From Lysobacter sp. Root690 (lineage in GTDB: Bacteria > Pseudomonadota > Gammaproteobacteria > Xanthomonadales > Xanthomonadaceae): a DNA stretch of 64,000 bases. Shown here piece after piece: positions 39,890 through 48,868 of the stretch; within the stretch, counting starts at the first letter, position 1; each line of letters begins with the position of its first letter. The stretch is taken from positions 82,094 to 146,093 of the forward strand of contig NZ_LMHM01000017.1 of the NCBI RefSeq assembly GCF_001427785.1, written 5' to 3'. The notes beneath the pieces are model-generated. The model searched no databases and was not told where the DNA came from. It saw nothing but the letters and a program-made list of their open reading frames with translations. The translations under genes were made by a program, and so were the position numbers.

Positions 39890-40205
39890 GGCGCGAGCCG
39901 GTATTGCTCGGGAACCCTGGAACATTAAGACCTTCGTCTAATTCGCCGTGGCCGCCGCAGCAGCATGGCGCGGCACTTGGCGAAGCGGCGGGATTGCCTG
40001 ATCGAGCGGTGCCCAGGTTTCGTTCGATCGTGGCCACCGCGCGGCGCTGACGTGGTGTCGCCGCAGCCGGCGAACCCGCGGCGATCCGACGATGGCGCGC
40101 CGGCGATCGGGCGCCTCCGGCTTCCCAGACGCGTGCTCGCTGGCATACTCGACGCTCAGGGAATCGCTCGCACCGAGCCGCGGCACGACAGGGAGAGAGA
40201 CGTCG

Positions 40206-40937
40206 ATGGTCAACACCCGGATCCCGGCCTGGCTGGCAGTGGCGATGCTGTTGCCCTCCATCGGCTTGTTCGGCGCCTGCGCCGCGAAACAGCCGCACGA
40301 ACTCTCGCCCCCATCCGAACCTGTGAAGGTCAGCGCCGCCATGTCCGAAACCACTTCGTCTTCGCTGCCCGCCGCCGGCGGGCAAACGCTCACCTCCCAG
40401 GAAGCCGGGCAGCGGCTGTTGAAGTTGATCGACAGCCTCAAGAAGCCGGCGGATTTCAGTCTGGATCGCTTCAAGGCGGTCATGCGCCTGCCCGAGCCGT
40501 CCGCGGACGCCGGCGAGCGCGAACCGGGTTACGAAGGATTTTCCGAAGCGATCGCCGGTGGCGACTGGTCGCAGACCATCGCCTACTCGGATGATGCGTC
40601 GGCGGCGGACGCGAAGAAGATCGAATACCGCCTCGACTACGACGGCGCTCAGGCCGATCAGGACCAGCTCGATCTGGGTCCGGTCTGCGCGATGGATTAC
40701 GCGGCCTATCGGCGCGCGCTGCTCGACATGGGATTCGAGGAAGGCCCGGCGACCCCGAGCAAGATCGAATACGCCACCCGCGGCACCCTGGCGCAAGTGT
40801 TCCGGCGCGGCGGCGTGAACGTGGACATCGTGACCCAGCGCGAATCGTCCGCGTCCGAGGCCAAGCGCGCGCATGCTTGCGTGCGCAGCATCGAGGTGCG
40901 CTTGAATGCTTATGACGCAGTCAAAGAGGAGGGCTAA
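40206..40937 (+). CDS. Predicted periplasmic lipoprotein, candidate immunity protein
   Basis: A 243-residue lipoprotein. The signal peptide runs MVNTRIPAWLAVAMLLPSIG and ends in LFGAC with lipidated C25. The mature part is soluble and acidic with one Cys pair (CAMDYAAY and HACVRSIEV); I do not recognise the domain. It is three bases upstream of a large protein with an XVIPCD-like tail. In Xanthomonadaceae, genes next to type IV secretion effectors commonly encode lipoproteins that protect the producer's periplasm. An immunity role is therefore likely by context only. The start was chosen at the signal peptide; the frame is open further upstream. Confidence 0.75.
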   Translation: MVNTRIPAWLAVAMLLPSIGLFGACAAKQPHELSPPSEPVKVSAAMSETTSSSLPAAGGQTLTSQEAGQRLLKLIDSLKKPADFSLDRFKAVMRLPEPSADAGEREPGYEGFSEAIAGGDWSQTIAYSDDASAADAKKIEYRLDYDGAQADQDQLDLGPVCAMDYAAYRRALLDMGFEEGPATPSKIEYATRGTLAQVFRRGGVNVDIVTQRESSASEAKRAHACVRSIEVRLNAYDAVKEEG

Positions 40938-40940
40938 GCC

Positions 40941-42752
40941 ATGCCCGGCCCCAATCCTCAGCTGACCGCGGCGCTCGATCAGTTCGCGCTGGAACCCGGC
41001 GTCACCCCGGCGCAGGCCGCGCAGTTGCGCGCGGCGATCACCGCCACCCCGACCTTGTTGACCAGCCTCAATGCCGACGCCGCCAACGGGCATTTGCGCA
41101 GCTTCGCGCTGGCGCCGCCGGGGCCGGAGTCGGTCGGCCAATACGACATCGCCAGCGGCCGGGTCACCCTGCCGGCCGAGGTGCTGACCGGCACCTCACC
41201 GGTCAATCCGGATCTGCGCGCGGTGTTGAAGTTGCAGGACATGAGCCTGCGTTTCGCCCACACCGCCAACGTCACCGCGGACATGCACGCCAACCTGGAG
41301 CGCACCCTCAACGGCTCGCCGGTGCTGGTCGATCAGTTCAAGGACGCGGTGCGCAACGAGGCTCAGCGCGAGCTGCGCGGTTTCGCGCTGCATACCGCGC
41401 CCGGTGCTGGCGGCAGCTACGATCCGACCACGCGGGTCATGAACCTCACGCCCGCGAGCCTCACCACCGCCAGCTTCGATCAGCACAACATGAGCTTCGT
41501 GCTCGGCCACGAAATGGAGCACGGCTTCAACCGCGCCGGCTCGGATCGGGCGCGCGACCGGTTCGATACGCAAGCGCGGCAGATCGCCTCCGATGCCAAC
41601 CCGATCAACGACTACACCGCGCCGAGCGTGCGCTGGATGCAGTCCAATCGCAACGACGAGGCCGAGGCCCACATCGCCGGCTGGAACGCGATGCTGAGTT
41701 ACGAGAAGCAGCGCAGCGGCAATCCGAACGCCGGACTGACCGAGATGTGGAACAACGCCAACCGCGGACGGGTCGAGGATTTCCTCGAACTCGACGCCGC
41801 CGGCGCGCCGGTGGCGCGGGCCAATCTGACCTTCAACACCGACGGCAGCCTGACCAGTTCGCCGACCAATGTCGCGACCATGGGCCAGTACTACTTCGAT
41901 CAGAAACCGGTGGGAACGCCGGGCGTCGCCGCCCACGCCACGGTCGGCCTGGGGCCGCACGGCCATTCGGATTACGCCAACATCTATGGCGCCGAAATCG
42001 TCGGGCGCGCGATCTGGATCGAGCGCAGCTTCGGGGTGCCGACGCACGGTAACGCCTCGCGCATGCACCTCAACATGAGCAGCCTGGGCGTGAACGAAAC
42101 GCTGCTGGAGGAGAACGGCATCTCCATCCGGACCGCCACAGGCACCGGGTCGCAGGTGTATCGCGACACCAGTACGACGCCGTCGGTGGCGGGCCGGTTC
42201 GATCACACCTTCGACGGGCCGCACATGCATCAACACGTGCCGGTCGACGCGCCGCCAGCGCGCGAGAACGAGCGCTCGGTCGCGGGCGGCGCCGGCGATG
42301 GTCCGGCGCGCAACGAGGCGGTTCCTGGTCGCGCCGCGGTGCTGTCCGATCCGGAGCATCCCGGTCATGCCATGTACAACAGCGCGCTGCAGGGGCTGCG
42401 GCACTCGGTCAATATCCCGCCGGGGACGTTCCAGCCGCACGACGAAGAGCGTCTGGCCGCCGGCATCGTCGCGCAGGCGCTCAATCAACGCGACGCGTTC
42501 CCGGCGGCGCGGATCGACCATGTGGTGTTCAACCGCGATCACAGCATGCTGATCGGTGTGCACGGGCCGCTCAACGATCCGACCCACCATCTGGCCGGCG
42601 TGAACGTGCAGCGCGCGATCGCGACGCCGGTCGAACAGTCCTCGGAGGCCAGCCGGCCCGGGTTGCAGTCGCTGCAGCAGGGGCAGGAGGCCGCGCGCAT
42701 CCAGGCCGAGACCCAGGGCATGCAGGCCCAGGCGCGCGGGATGCAGCAGTAG
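40941..42752 (+). CDS. Candidate type IV secretion effector: zincin-like domain plus XVIPCD-like C-terminus
   Basis: A 603-residue protein without signal peptide. A central zincin-like motif H190-E-M-E-H194 (FVLGHEMEHGFNRAG) is followed about 45 residues later by NDEAEAH (238-244), which could supply the third zinc ligand. From about residue 470 the sequence DPEHPGHAMYNSALQGLR, later VVFNRDHSMLIGVHGPLND, resembles XVIPCD, the VirD4-recruitment domain of antibacterial type IV effectors in Xanthomonadaceae. As in those proteins it ends in a Gln-rich tail (LQQGQEAARIQAETQGMQAQ). It forms an operon with the upstream lipoprotein. Peptidoglycan-peptide or protein cleavage is plausible but unproven. 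Confidence 0.78.
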   Translation: MPGPNPQLTAALDQFALEPGVTPAQAAQLRAAITATPTLLTSLNADAANGHLRSFALAPPGPESVGQYDIASGRVTLPAEVLTGTSPVNPDLRAVLKLQDMSLRFAHTANVTADMHANLERTLNGSPVLVDQFKDAVRNEAQRELRGFALHTAPGAGGSYDPTTRVMNLTPASLTTASFDQHNMSFVLGHEMEHGFNRAGSDRARDRFDTQARQIASDANPINDYTAPSVRWMQSNRNDEAEAHIAGWNAMLSYEKQRSGNPNAGLTEMWNNANRGRVEDFLELDAAGAPVARANLTFNTDGSLTSSPTNVATMGQYYFDQKPVGTPGVAAHATVGLGPHGHSDYANIYGAEIVGRAIWIERSFGVPTHGNASRMHLNMSSLGVNETLLEENGISIRTATGTGSQVYRDTSTTPSVAGRFDHTFDGPHMHQHVPVDAPPARENERSVAGGAGDGPARNEAVPGRAAVLSDPEHPGHAMYNSALQGLRHSVNIPPGTFQPHDEERLAAGIVAQALNQRDAFPAARIDHVVFNRDHSMLIGVHGPLNDPTHHLAGVNVQRAIATPVEQSSEASRPGLQSLQQGQEAARIQAETQGMQAQARGMQQ

Positions 42753-42878
42753 CGCGCCGGGCGATGGTTTGAGCGCTCCGGCCGCACGGCACGGGCCGGG
42801 GCGTACACGCAGCACGACCGTCGCGCCGCTCCGGTCCATGCCCGGCCGCGCCCGGCCGCGCCCGATCCCGTCGAATCC

Positions 42879-42938
42879 TTGCCTATTTCTGCAAACCGGC
42901 CGACTAGGCACAGTCTTGCGGGCTGATTCGTGCCGATA
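42879..42938 (+). promoter_or_regulatory. AraC-type upstream element, copy 2
   Basis: The same element as 39829-39889, located 32 bases before the AraC start codon. The closing GATAAT could serve as a -10 hexamer. Autoregulation of the AraC gene is a reasonable inference. Confidence 0.6.
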
Positions 42939-42969
42939 ATCGAGGCAACCCGACTCCGCACGGGACGCC

Positions 42970-43920
42970 ATGAACGCCAATAGCTCCGCCGAATCGATCG
43001 CGCAACGCGGCAGCTGCGCCGCGCAGGCCGAACTGGTCGATCGGATTGCCCGATTGACCGACAGCGACGGCGTCCACGCCACCGCGGTGCGGCCGCTGCA
43101 CCTGATCCGCATGAGCGCGCCGACCGAATGTTCGCCGTCGGTGTACGAGCCGCGCCTGTGCGTGGTCGCGCAAGGCCGCAAGGTCGTGACCTTGTCCGAT
43201 CGCACCTATCACTACGACCCGCTCAATTATCTGGTGGTATCGGTAACCCTGCCGATGATCGGCCAGGTGGTCGAGGCGACGCCGGACAAACCGTATCTGT
43301 GCCTGCGCCTGGACATCGACCCGGCGCAGATCGCCAGCCTGATCGTCGATGCCGGCCAGTCGCCGACGATCGATCACGGTCACGGCGGCAACGGCGTCGA
43401 CCTGGGTCTGTACGCGGCGCGAGTCAACACGACCCTGATGGACGCGGTGCTGCGGCTGATGCGATTGCTCGATACGCCGCAGGACTTGCCGGTGCTCGCG
43501 CCGATGGCGTTGCGCGAAATTTTCTATCGCGTGCTGATGGGCGATCTCGGCCATCGGCTGCGCACGCTGGCGCTCACCGACAGCCGCTCCAGCCGCATCG
43601 CCAAGGCCGTTGCGGTGCTGCGCCAGTGCTATCTGCAGCCGTTGAGCATCGACGAACTGGCCGAGCAGGTGCATATGAGCACCTCCTCGCTGCATCACCA
43701 GTTCAAGGCGGTGACCACCTTGTCGCCGCTGCAGTTCCAGAAACATCTGCGCCTGCACGAAGCGCGGCGTCTGATGATGGTCAGCGGCGTCGAAGCGGTG
43801 ACCGCCGCGCACCGGGTCGGTTACGAAAGCCCGTCGCAGTTCTCGCGCGAGTACAAGCGCCTGTTCGGCGCGCCGCCGCGCGCCGAGGTGGTGATGGCGC
43901 GCGGCATGCCGCAGGGCTGA
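42970..43920 (+). CDS. AraC-family transcriptional regulator with AraC_N domain
   Basis: A 316-residue regulator. The N-terminal half has the AraC_N pattern: VYEPRLCVVAQGRKVVTLSD, DPLNYLVVSVTLPMIGQVVE. The C-terminal half has two helix-turn-helix units (SIDELAEQVHMSTSSLHHQF, then AAHRVGYESPSQFSREYKRL). Such regulators usually control a neighbouring oxidoreductase, but none is adjacent here. Neighbours are the effector gene upstream and a 542-base gap downstream. A CTGTCGA/TCGACAG stem-loop follows the stop. Confidence 0.9.
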   Translation: MNANSSAESIAQRGSCAAQAELVDRIARLTDSDGVHATAVRPLHLIRMSAPTECSPSVYEPRLCVVAQGRKVVTLSDRTYHYDPLNYLVVSVTLPMIGQVVEATPDKPYLCLRLDIDPAQIASLIVDAGQSPTIDHGHGGNGVDLGLYAARVNTTLMDAVLRLMRLLDTPQDLPVLAPMALREIFYRVLMGDLGHRLRTLALTDSRSSRIAKAVAVLRQCYLQPLSIDELAEQVHMSTSSLHHQFKAVTTLSPLQFQKHLRLHEARRLMMVSGVEAVTAAHRVGYESPSQFSREYKRLFGAPPRAEVVMARGMPQG

Positions 43921-44462
43921 GGCCGCGTCGCGATCTGTCGATGCCCTCGTGTGTCGACAGATGCATGGATGGGCCGATACGTTCGCCGCTGACCGGCGCA
44001 ATCTTCCTCGATGCCAACGCATGCTCGCGAATACGCGAGCGCGTCTGCGTGACCGGCTGAATCGTCGCGAAAAGTTTCGAATGAAACCGCATGCCGTGCG
44101 ATGCCGCGACGTGCGTGTCGCGATGCAACCACGCAATCGCGAATGAACAAAAACACGATGCGCGAACGGGGTAGGGCGTTCGCCACGCACTTGCGTTTCG
44201 CGCGCGGCGCAACGTTCGCGCGCCGCATCGATATGAAAAATCGTGCTGTCAAAATAAGTGCCACGGTGATGGGGGGACGTCGCACTTTTTGCGTTTGAGG
44301 AATGAGCGCGACGAAAACCCGATCCCTTCCTTCCCCTGATCGTCGCGCTCCCATCGCTGTTCCCCTTTCCCGCACCCAGGTCTTCGCGCCTCGGCCGTGC
44401 CACGGGCTTGCGCCCGTCGGCAGCGGACGACCACGACTGCAATCCGCATCAGGAACCAACGA
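43921..44462. other. Gap with stem-loops and an A/T-rich probable promoter
   Basis: No gene is seen. CTGTCGA/TCGACAG (about 43934-43960) and GCTCGCG-AATA-CGCGAGC (44024-44041) are perfect stem-loops without T-runs. The stretch around 44230-44260 (gatatgaaaaatcgtgctgt then caaaataag) is A/T-rich and is the best candidate for the promoter of the subtilase gene. Confidence 0.4.
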
Positions 44463-46868
44463 ATGAACAAGATGTCGTCGAAAAAATTCGCCGTGCTCGG
44501 TCTCGCCGCGGCCTGTGCCACGGTGCTGTTGTGGTCGCGCAACGAAGCGCAGACAGCGGGCGCGGTTGCGTCCGGCGCGCTCGCCAATGCCGCGGGCGCA
44601 GCAACGGCGTCGGGCTCGCTGCCCGCGCCGAGCTGGCAACCGGTCGCGATGAACGCGCCGACGCCGCATAACGACGCGCAGAGCAAGCTCGGCGCCGGCC
44701 AGTTGCTGCAGGCGGTGCAGGCGTTGTCGCAGATGCCGAACGCCGCGGGCGCGTCGGCGTCGACCGGCGCATCGTCCTCGGCGCGCGGCCCGGCCTATGC
44801 CGGCGCCAGCGTCTCCGCGCAAATCGCGGTGCTCGACCGGGTCGGCATTCCGCTGCGTTATCGCGACGGCGAGAAGCTCAAGGTCAACGTCAATCTGGCC
44901 CTGACCCACGAACAGATCCAGAACCCGAGCCTGCTCGATCGCGCCACCTCGACCTTGCGCGAGACGCTGCTTGCCGCGGGCCTGGAAGCCGAACAGATCA
45001 ACGGTTCGCCGAGCCTGGAAGCCAAGGTGCCGCTGGCGCGTCTGGAATGGGTGGCGGGCCTGCAACCGGTCGCGCAGGTGTCGCTGCTGGCGATGCCGAA
45101 CACCGCCGCGTTCACCGACGGCGCCACCGCCAGCAATCTCGATCAGCTGCGTTCGCTCGGCAACTATGCGCAACTGCCGGCCGCGCAGCGCCGCGATCTC
45201 AAGGGCGAAGGCCTGACCGTCGCGGTGTTCGATCAGTTCGCCGACAACACCGGCCAAGTCAAGGCATTGCAGGACGCGAACGAATGGCCGAAGAACACCG
45301 CCGCGGTCGCCGACAAACTCACCTTGTTCAAGCCGGCCGCGGGCGCGTTCGGCTACACCAGGCAAAAGCATGGCAACGCCGTGGTCGAGATCGTCTACGA
45401 CATCGTGCCGGAAGCGAAATTCCGCGTGTACGACGCCGGCCAGACCGCCGACTGGATCAAGGGCATCCAGGACGCGGCCAACCTCAACGCGCTCAACGAG
45501 CCGCAGGGCGAACCGCGCGCGCAGGTGCTGACCGCATCGCAGGGCATGGCCCTGTACGCGCCGGGCGACGGCACCGGCACCGGCAGCAATCTCAAGGGCC
45601 TTTACGATGCGATCGACGCGGCCGCGCGCAACGGCGTGCTGATCCTCAACGCCGCCGGCAACGAAGCGCAGGTGCATTGGGACGGCGACAGCACCGCCGG
45701 CGCGGTAGCCAACACCTTGCAGGATTTCGTGGTCGGCAACCTCGACGCCAACGGCGCGGCGATCGCCGACAACATCAATCTGCTGCGCCTGGAAGGCCAG
45801 GGTTTCGGCGATTGCATTCCGGTCGGCGGCAAGACCGCGGCCGACGCCGAGTTGATCGCGATCGACGTGTGGCTGGGCTGGAACGACTGGACCAGCGCCA
45901 ACAACACCACCAACGCCGACTATCGTCTGGAACTGGTGCGCTGGGCCGACGCGGTGACCCGCAACGGCCGCGTGGTGACGCCGGCCGGTTGGGTCGCCGT
46001 GACCCAGTCCGACGACGCCCAGACCGGCCTGGCCGGACAGCAACCGCTGGAACGCATCGCCCTGCAGCCGGCGGCCAACACCAAGACCACGACCTGCAAC
46101 AACCTGTTCAACACCACGCGCTTCTCCGGCGGCGGCAAGTTCGGCGTGCGGGTGGTGCGCAAGACCGCCAACGCCAACAACTTCCTGCGCCTGATGAGCG
46201 GCGGCCTGCACAACTTCCAGTACGGCGTGCAGGATCGTTCGCTGGTGCATCCGGCCGACTCGGCCAATGTGATCACGGTGGCCGCGCTGGACGCGGCGAC
46301 ATCGAACCTGGAAGCGTACAGCTCGCGCGGTCCGGTCCTCGCCGCCGGCGGCGCGCGTCCGAACGGCCAGGCCGCGGGCAACGCCAAGCCGGACATCGCC
46401 AACTTCGCCAATGTCGACACCGTGTCCTACGGCGACAACACCTTCAACGGTACTTCCTCGGCGACGCCGCACGTGGCCGCGCTCGCGCTGCTGGGTCTGC
46501 AGCATCAGCGCCAGCTGACCAACGCCACCGTGCCGGCGCCGTTGCCGGCCAACGCGACCGCGCAGCAGAAAGCCGATCGCGCCGCCTTGCTCAAGCAGCG
46601 CAATGTCAGTCTGTCCAACTCGGTGTACGACTCGCTGGTGTACGTGGCCAGCACCGGCGGCAACGATCTGGGCGCGGCCGGTTTCGACAGCAGCTACGGC
46701 AACGGACGACTGAAGTTCCACGCCCAGTCCGAGGCCTGCTTCCTGTCGGCGACCTACGACCCGTCGTATCGCTCGCTGCTGCCCGCGCAGGTGACGCCGC
46801 TGCCGGCCGGACAGAAGACCTACGACCAACTGCGCGCCGACAACAGCGCGAGCTGCGCCGCCAACTGA
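44463..46868 (+). CDS. Secreted S8-family serine protease (subtilase) with a large insertion
   Basis: An 801-residue exported protease. The signal sequence KKFAVLGLAAACATVLLWSR is followed by a long N-terminal propeptide-like region. The subtilase triad is D257 (TVAVFDQFAD), H303 (RQKHGNAVVEI) and S665 (FNGTSSATPHVAA), with oxyanion-hole N400 (NAAGNE). Between N400 and S665 lie 265 residues instead of the usual 65 or so. The inserted part (about 410-600) looks beta-rich and contains DVWLGWNDW and NGRVVTPAGWVAV. A strong AGGA site precedes the ATG. Two tandem terminators lie downstream. Confidence 0.9.
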   Translation: MNKMSSKKFAVLGLAAACATVLLWSRNEAQTAGAVASGALANAAGAATASGSLPAPSWQPVAMNAPTPHNDAQSKLGAGQLLQAVQALSQMPNAAGASASTGASSSARGPAYAGASVSAQIAVLDRVGIPLRYRDGEKLKVNVNLALTHEQIQNPSLLDRATSTLRETLLAAGLEAEQINGSPSLEAKVPLARLEWVAGLQPVAQVSLLAMPNTAAFTDGATASNLDQLRSLGNYAQLPAAQRRDLKGEGLTVAVFDQFADNTGQVKALQDANEWPKNTAAVADKLTLFKPAAGAFGYTRQKHGNAVVEIVYDIVPEAKFRVYDAGQTADWIKGIQDAANLNALNEPQGEPRAQVLTASQGMALYAPGDGTGTGSNLKGLYDAIDAAARNGVLILNAAGNEAQVHWDGDSTAGAVANTLQDFVVGNLDANGAAIADNINLLRLEGQGFGDCIPVGGKTAADAELIAIDVWLGWNDWTSANNTTNADYRLELVRWADAVTRNGRVVTPAGWVAVTQSDDAQTGLAGQQPLERIALQPAANTKTTTCNNLFNTTRFSGGGKFGVRVVRKTANANNFLRLMSGGLHNFQYGVQDRSLVHPADSANVITVAALDAATSNLEAYSSRGPVLAAGGARPNGQAAGNAKPDIANFANVDTVSYGDNTFNGTSSATPHVAALALLGLQHQRQLTNATVPAPLPANATAQQKADRAALLKQRNVSLSNSVYDSLVYVASTGGNDLGAAGFDSSYGNGRLKFHAQSEACFLSATYDPSYRSLLPAQVTPLPAGQKTYDQLRADNSASCAAN

Positions 46869-46881
46869 GCGGCGGACGAGG

Positions 46882-46903
46882 CGGCTTGCGTTCGCGCAAG
46901 CCG
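46882..46903 (+). terminator. TTCG-tetraloop hairpin after the subtilase gene
   Basis: CGGCTTGCG and CGCAAGCCG form a perfect 9-bp stem closed by TTCG. It has no T-run. It may stabilise the mRNA end upstream of the two stronger terminators. Confidence 0.45.
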
Positions 46904-46996
46904 TTCGTGGCAATCGAGCGCGCAAGTCATCGCGCGTCCTGATGGATAAGCAAAGTGATTCTTACCTGGCGAGTGCAAGCCGCGCGGGTTCCCCCG

Positions 46997-47026
46997 GCAC
47001 CGGACACGATGTCCGGTGCTCTTTTT
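46997..47026 (+). terminator. Rho-independent terminator (first of two)
   Basis: GCACCGGACA pairs perfectly with TGTCCGGTGC around a CGA loop, followed by TCTTTTT. Confidence 0.9.
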
Positions 47027-47058
47027 CGACACCACCCATCGCGGTGGTGTCGGTTTTT
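47027..47058 (+). terminator. Rho-independent terminator (second of two)
   Basis: CGACACCACC pairs with GGTGGTGTCG around a 6-base loop, followed by GTTTTTG. It abuts the first terminator, so readthrough from the protease gene should be very low. The remainder of the gap (47059-47468) holds the promoter region of the next operon, with an A/T-rich stretch near 47265-47300 and no visible gene. Confidence 0.85.
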
Positions 47059-47468
47059 GCGATAGCGACTCGCGTCGCATTCGCGCAAGCCCGCGCTGCA
47101 ACGCAAACAAGTCGCGCGCGGGCTCACCGACGCTCACCATCGCACCACCGCCGATAACGCAAAAACGCCGCGCATTTCATCGGGGCAATGCCTGCCGCTT
47201 CAACAGAGAACGCAATTGCGCGCTCGCGCAGGACAACGTTTCGCGCTCGATCGCAAAGAAACATCGTTTAGTTTATTTCTGCGCGAACAGTCGCATTTTT
47301 TCGCCGAACGCGTGGTAGCGTCTGCGCCCGACGCGACGTAGCCAGCGATTCGATCGCCAGCCAACCAACCCGGCTTGTGTTCCTTCTCCGCAGCCTGCTG
47401 CGGTGTGCTGCCTGCCTCGCGGCGAAGCGAATCTTCGCTTCGTATCACCAGGGAGCAGGGGACTCGCC

Positions 47469-48857
47469 ATGAATCATCGATACCGTCTTGGCCCGCAGCG
47501 GGTCGTGCCGTCGATCAAGCCAATGATCAGGCCACTGGCCGCGGCCGCGTTCGTGTTCGCGCTGGCGGCATGCACCGACAGCCATCTCAAGCCCGAGCCG
47601 CACGACAGTCTGTCGCGCGCCGATATCCGCCAGCACGCGAGTGCCGCCACGCCGCTGCCGCCGTTGAGTTCGACGATTCCGCTCGAGATCAGCGTGCCGC
47701 AATCCAATCCGAACCTGCAGGACCTGCAGGACGATTTCGATCTGTTCTCGTGGCAGTCGTTCATCGCGGTCAACTGGCCCGGTGGCAGCGACGGCAATCC
47801 AAAACCCGGCTCGACCTTCGGCGCCAACGACGCGACGGTGTGGGAGAACTGGAAGGAAAGCCGCGACATCTTCCTGCCCGGCGGCGCCACGCCGCCGCCG
47901 TGGGGTCAGGACCCGCCGCCGCCGGACGTGTGCAAGGGCATGGGCAACGGCGTGTTGAACCTGACCCAGGTCGGCAAGACCCCGAACGTGCTCGACGAAA
48001 GCGGCGAGCCGTTCGAAACCGGTCCGCTGATCGATCAGAACGGCCAGTACGTGCGCTTCGCGATCATGACCAACCAGGACATGTTCAACACCATCGTCAG
48101 CGACGGTCTGTACAGCAAGGCTGGCCAGCAGAAATTCGGCAAGCCGGCCAACTTCGCTCAGCCCGCCGGTTCCAAGAACACCGGCGCGATCATGATCAAG
48201 TCGTCGTGGAAGGTGATGGGCGGCAAGGACCAGGCGAGCCGTTTCCACACCATCCAGGCGCTGGTCTACACCAACCCCGGCGAACACGAAGGCGTGCAGG
48301 CCTCGTGCAAGTTGCAGACGGTCGGCCTGGTCGGTTTGCATATCGCGCACAAGACCGCCGGCGAGCCGCAATGGGTGTGGTCGACCTTCGAACACGTCGA
48401 CAACGTGCCGGTCAAGGGCGAGCCGCTAAATCAGGCGAACTACAGTTTCTATAACCGCAACTGCAGCGGCACTTGCGCGGTCAACGAGCCGCCGGCGCGG
48501 CCGTGGAATCCGAACAACCCGCACACCACGCCGAGCCAGATCATGCGCGAGGTCGCGCTGACCGCTTCGACCAAGTCGCTCAACGCGCGCTACCAGGCGC
48601 TGTTGCAGCAAACCTACCCGGGCACGGTGTGGGCCAACTATCAGCTGATCAGCACGCAGTGGCCGACCAACGCCAAGAATCCGACCGATCCGACCGGCAA
48701 TCCGGCGCCGTCGTTCCTCGCCAACGCGACCTTGGAAACCTACATCCAGGGCAAGGTGCCGCAGGCCTCGTCCAGCTGCATGGCCTGCCACAACAACGCG
48801 ACGATGACCAACGGTCTGACCTCGGACTTCACCTACCTGCTGCAGCGCGCGCAATAA
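47469..48857 (+). CDS. Lipoprotein with a single c-type heme motif
   Basis: A 462-residue exported protein. A signal sequence near residues 19-37 ends in LAAC, giving a lipidated cysteine. An ATG at 47523 would give a shorter signal. Near the C-terminus is one c-type heme motif, SSCMACHNNAT. The main part is not a cytochrome domain I recognise; it contains DDFDLFSWQSFIAVNWPGG and a conserved-looking GAIMIKSSWKVMG strand. It heads a three-gene operon with a small subunit and a GMC dehydrogenase. Its heme probably receives electrons from the dehydrogenase. Confidence 0.8.
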   Translation: MNHRYRLGPQRVVPSIKPMIRPLAAAAFVFALAACTDSHLKPEPHDSLSRADIRQHASAATPLPPLSSTIPLEISVPQSNPNLQDLQDDFDLFSWQSFIAVNWPGGSDGNPKPGSTFGANDATVWENWKESRDIFLPGGATPPPWGQDPPPPDVCKGMGNGVLNLTQVGKTPNVLDESGEPFETGPLIDQNGQYVRFAIMTNQDMFNTIVSDGLYSKAGQQKFGKPANFAQPAGSKNTGAIMIKSSWKVMGGKDQASRFHTIQALVYTNPGEHEGVQASCKLQTVGLVGLHIAHKTAGEPQWVWSTFEHVDNVPVKGEPLNQANYSFYNRNCSGTCAVNEPPARPWNPNNPHTTPSQIMREVALTASTKSLNARYQALLQQTYPGTVWANYQLISTQWPTNAKNPTDPTGNPAPSFLANATLETYIQGKVPQASSSCMACHNNATMTNGLTSDFTYLLQRAQ

Positions 48858-48868
48858 GGAGCACGGAC

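Larger units (their letters stand above)
39267..40205. other. Long gap with a palindrome, a tandem repeat and an AraC-type upstream element
   Basis: The 939-base region holds no convincing gene in any frame. It contains a near-perfect 18-bp palindrome at 39485-39502 and two copies of gtgtcgagtgtggggt at 39579-39611. It also has a 60-bp element at 39829-39889 that is repeated before the AraC gene at 42.9 kb. Weak further similarity to the 5' end of that AraC gene suggests a decayed relic. Confidence 0.55.

Noticed and set aside
42571-42961. Minus-strand frames at the end of the effector gene and into the AraC promoter
   Set aside because: They lie opposite the XVIPCD-like coding region and the AraC upstream element and encode no recognisable domain.
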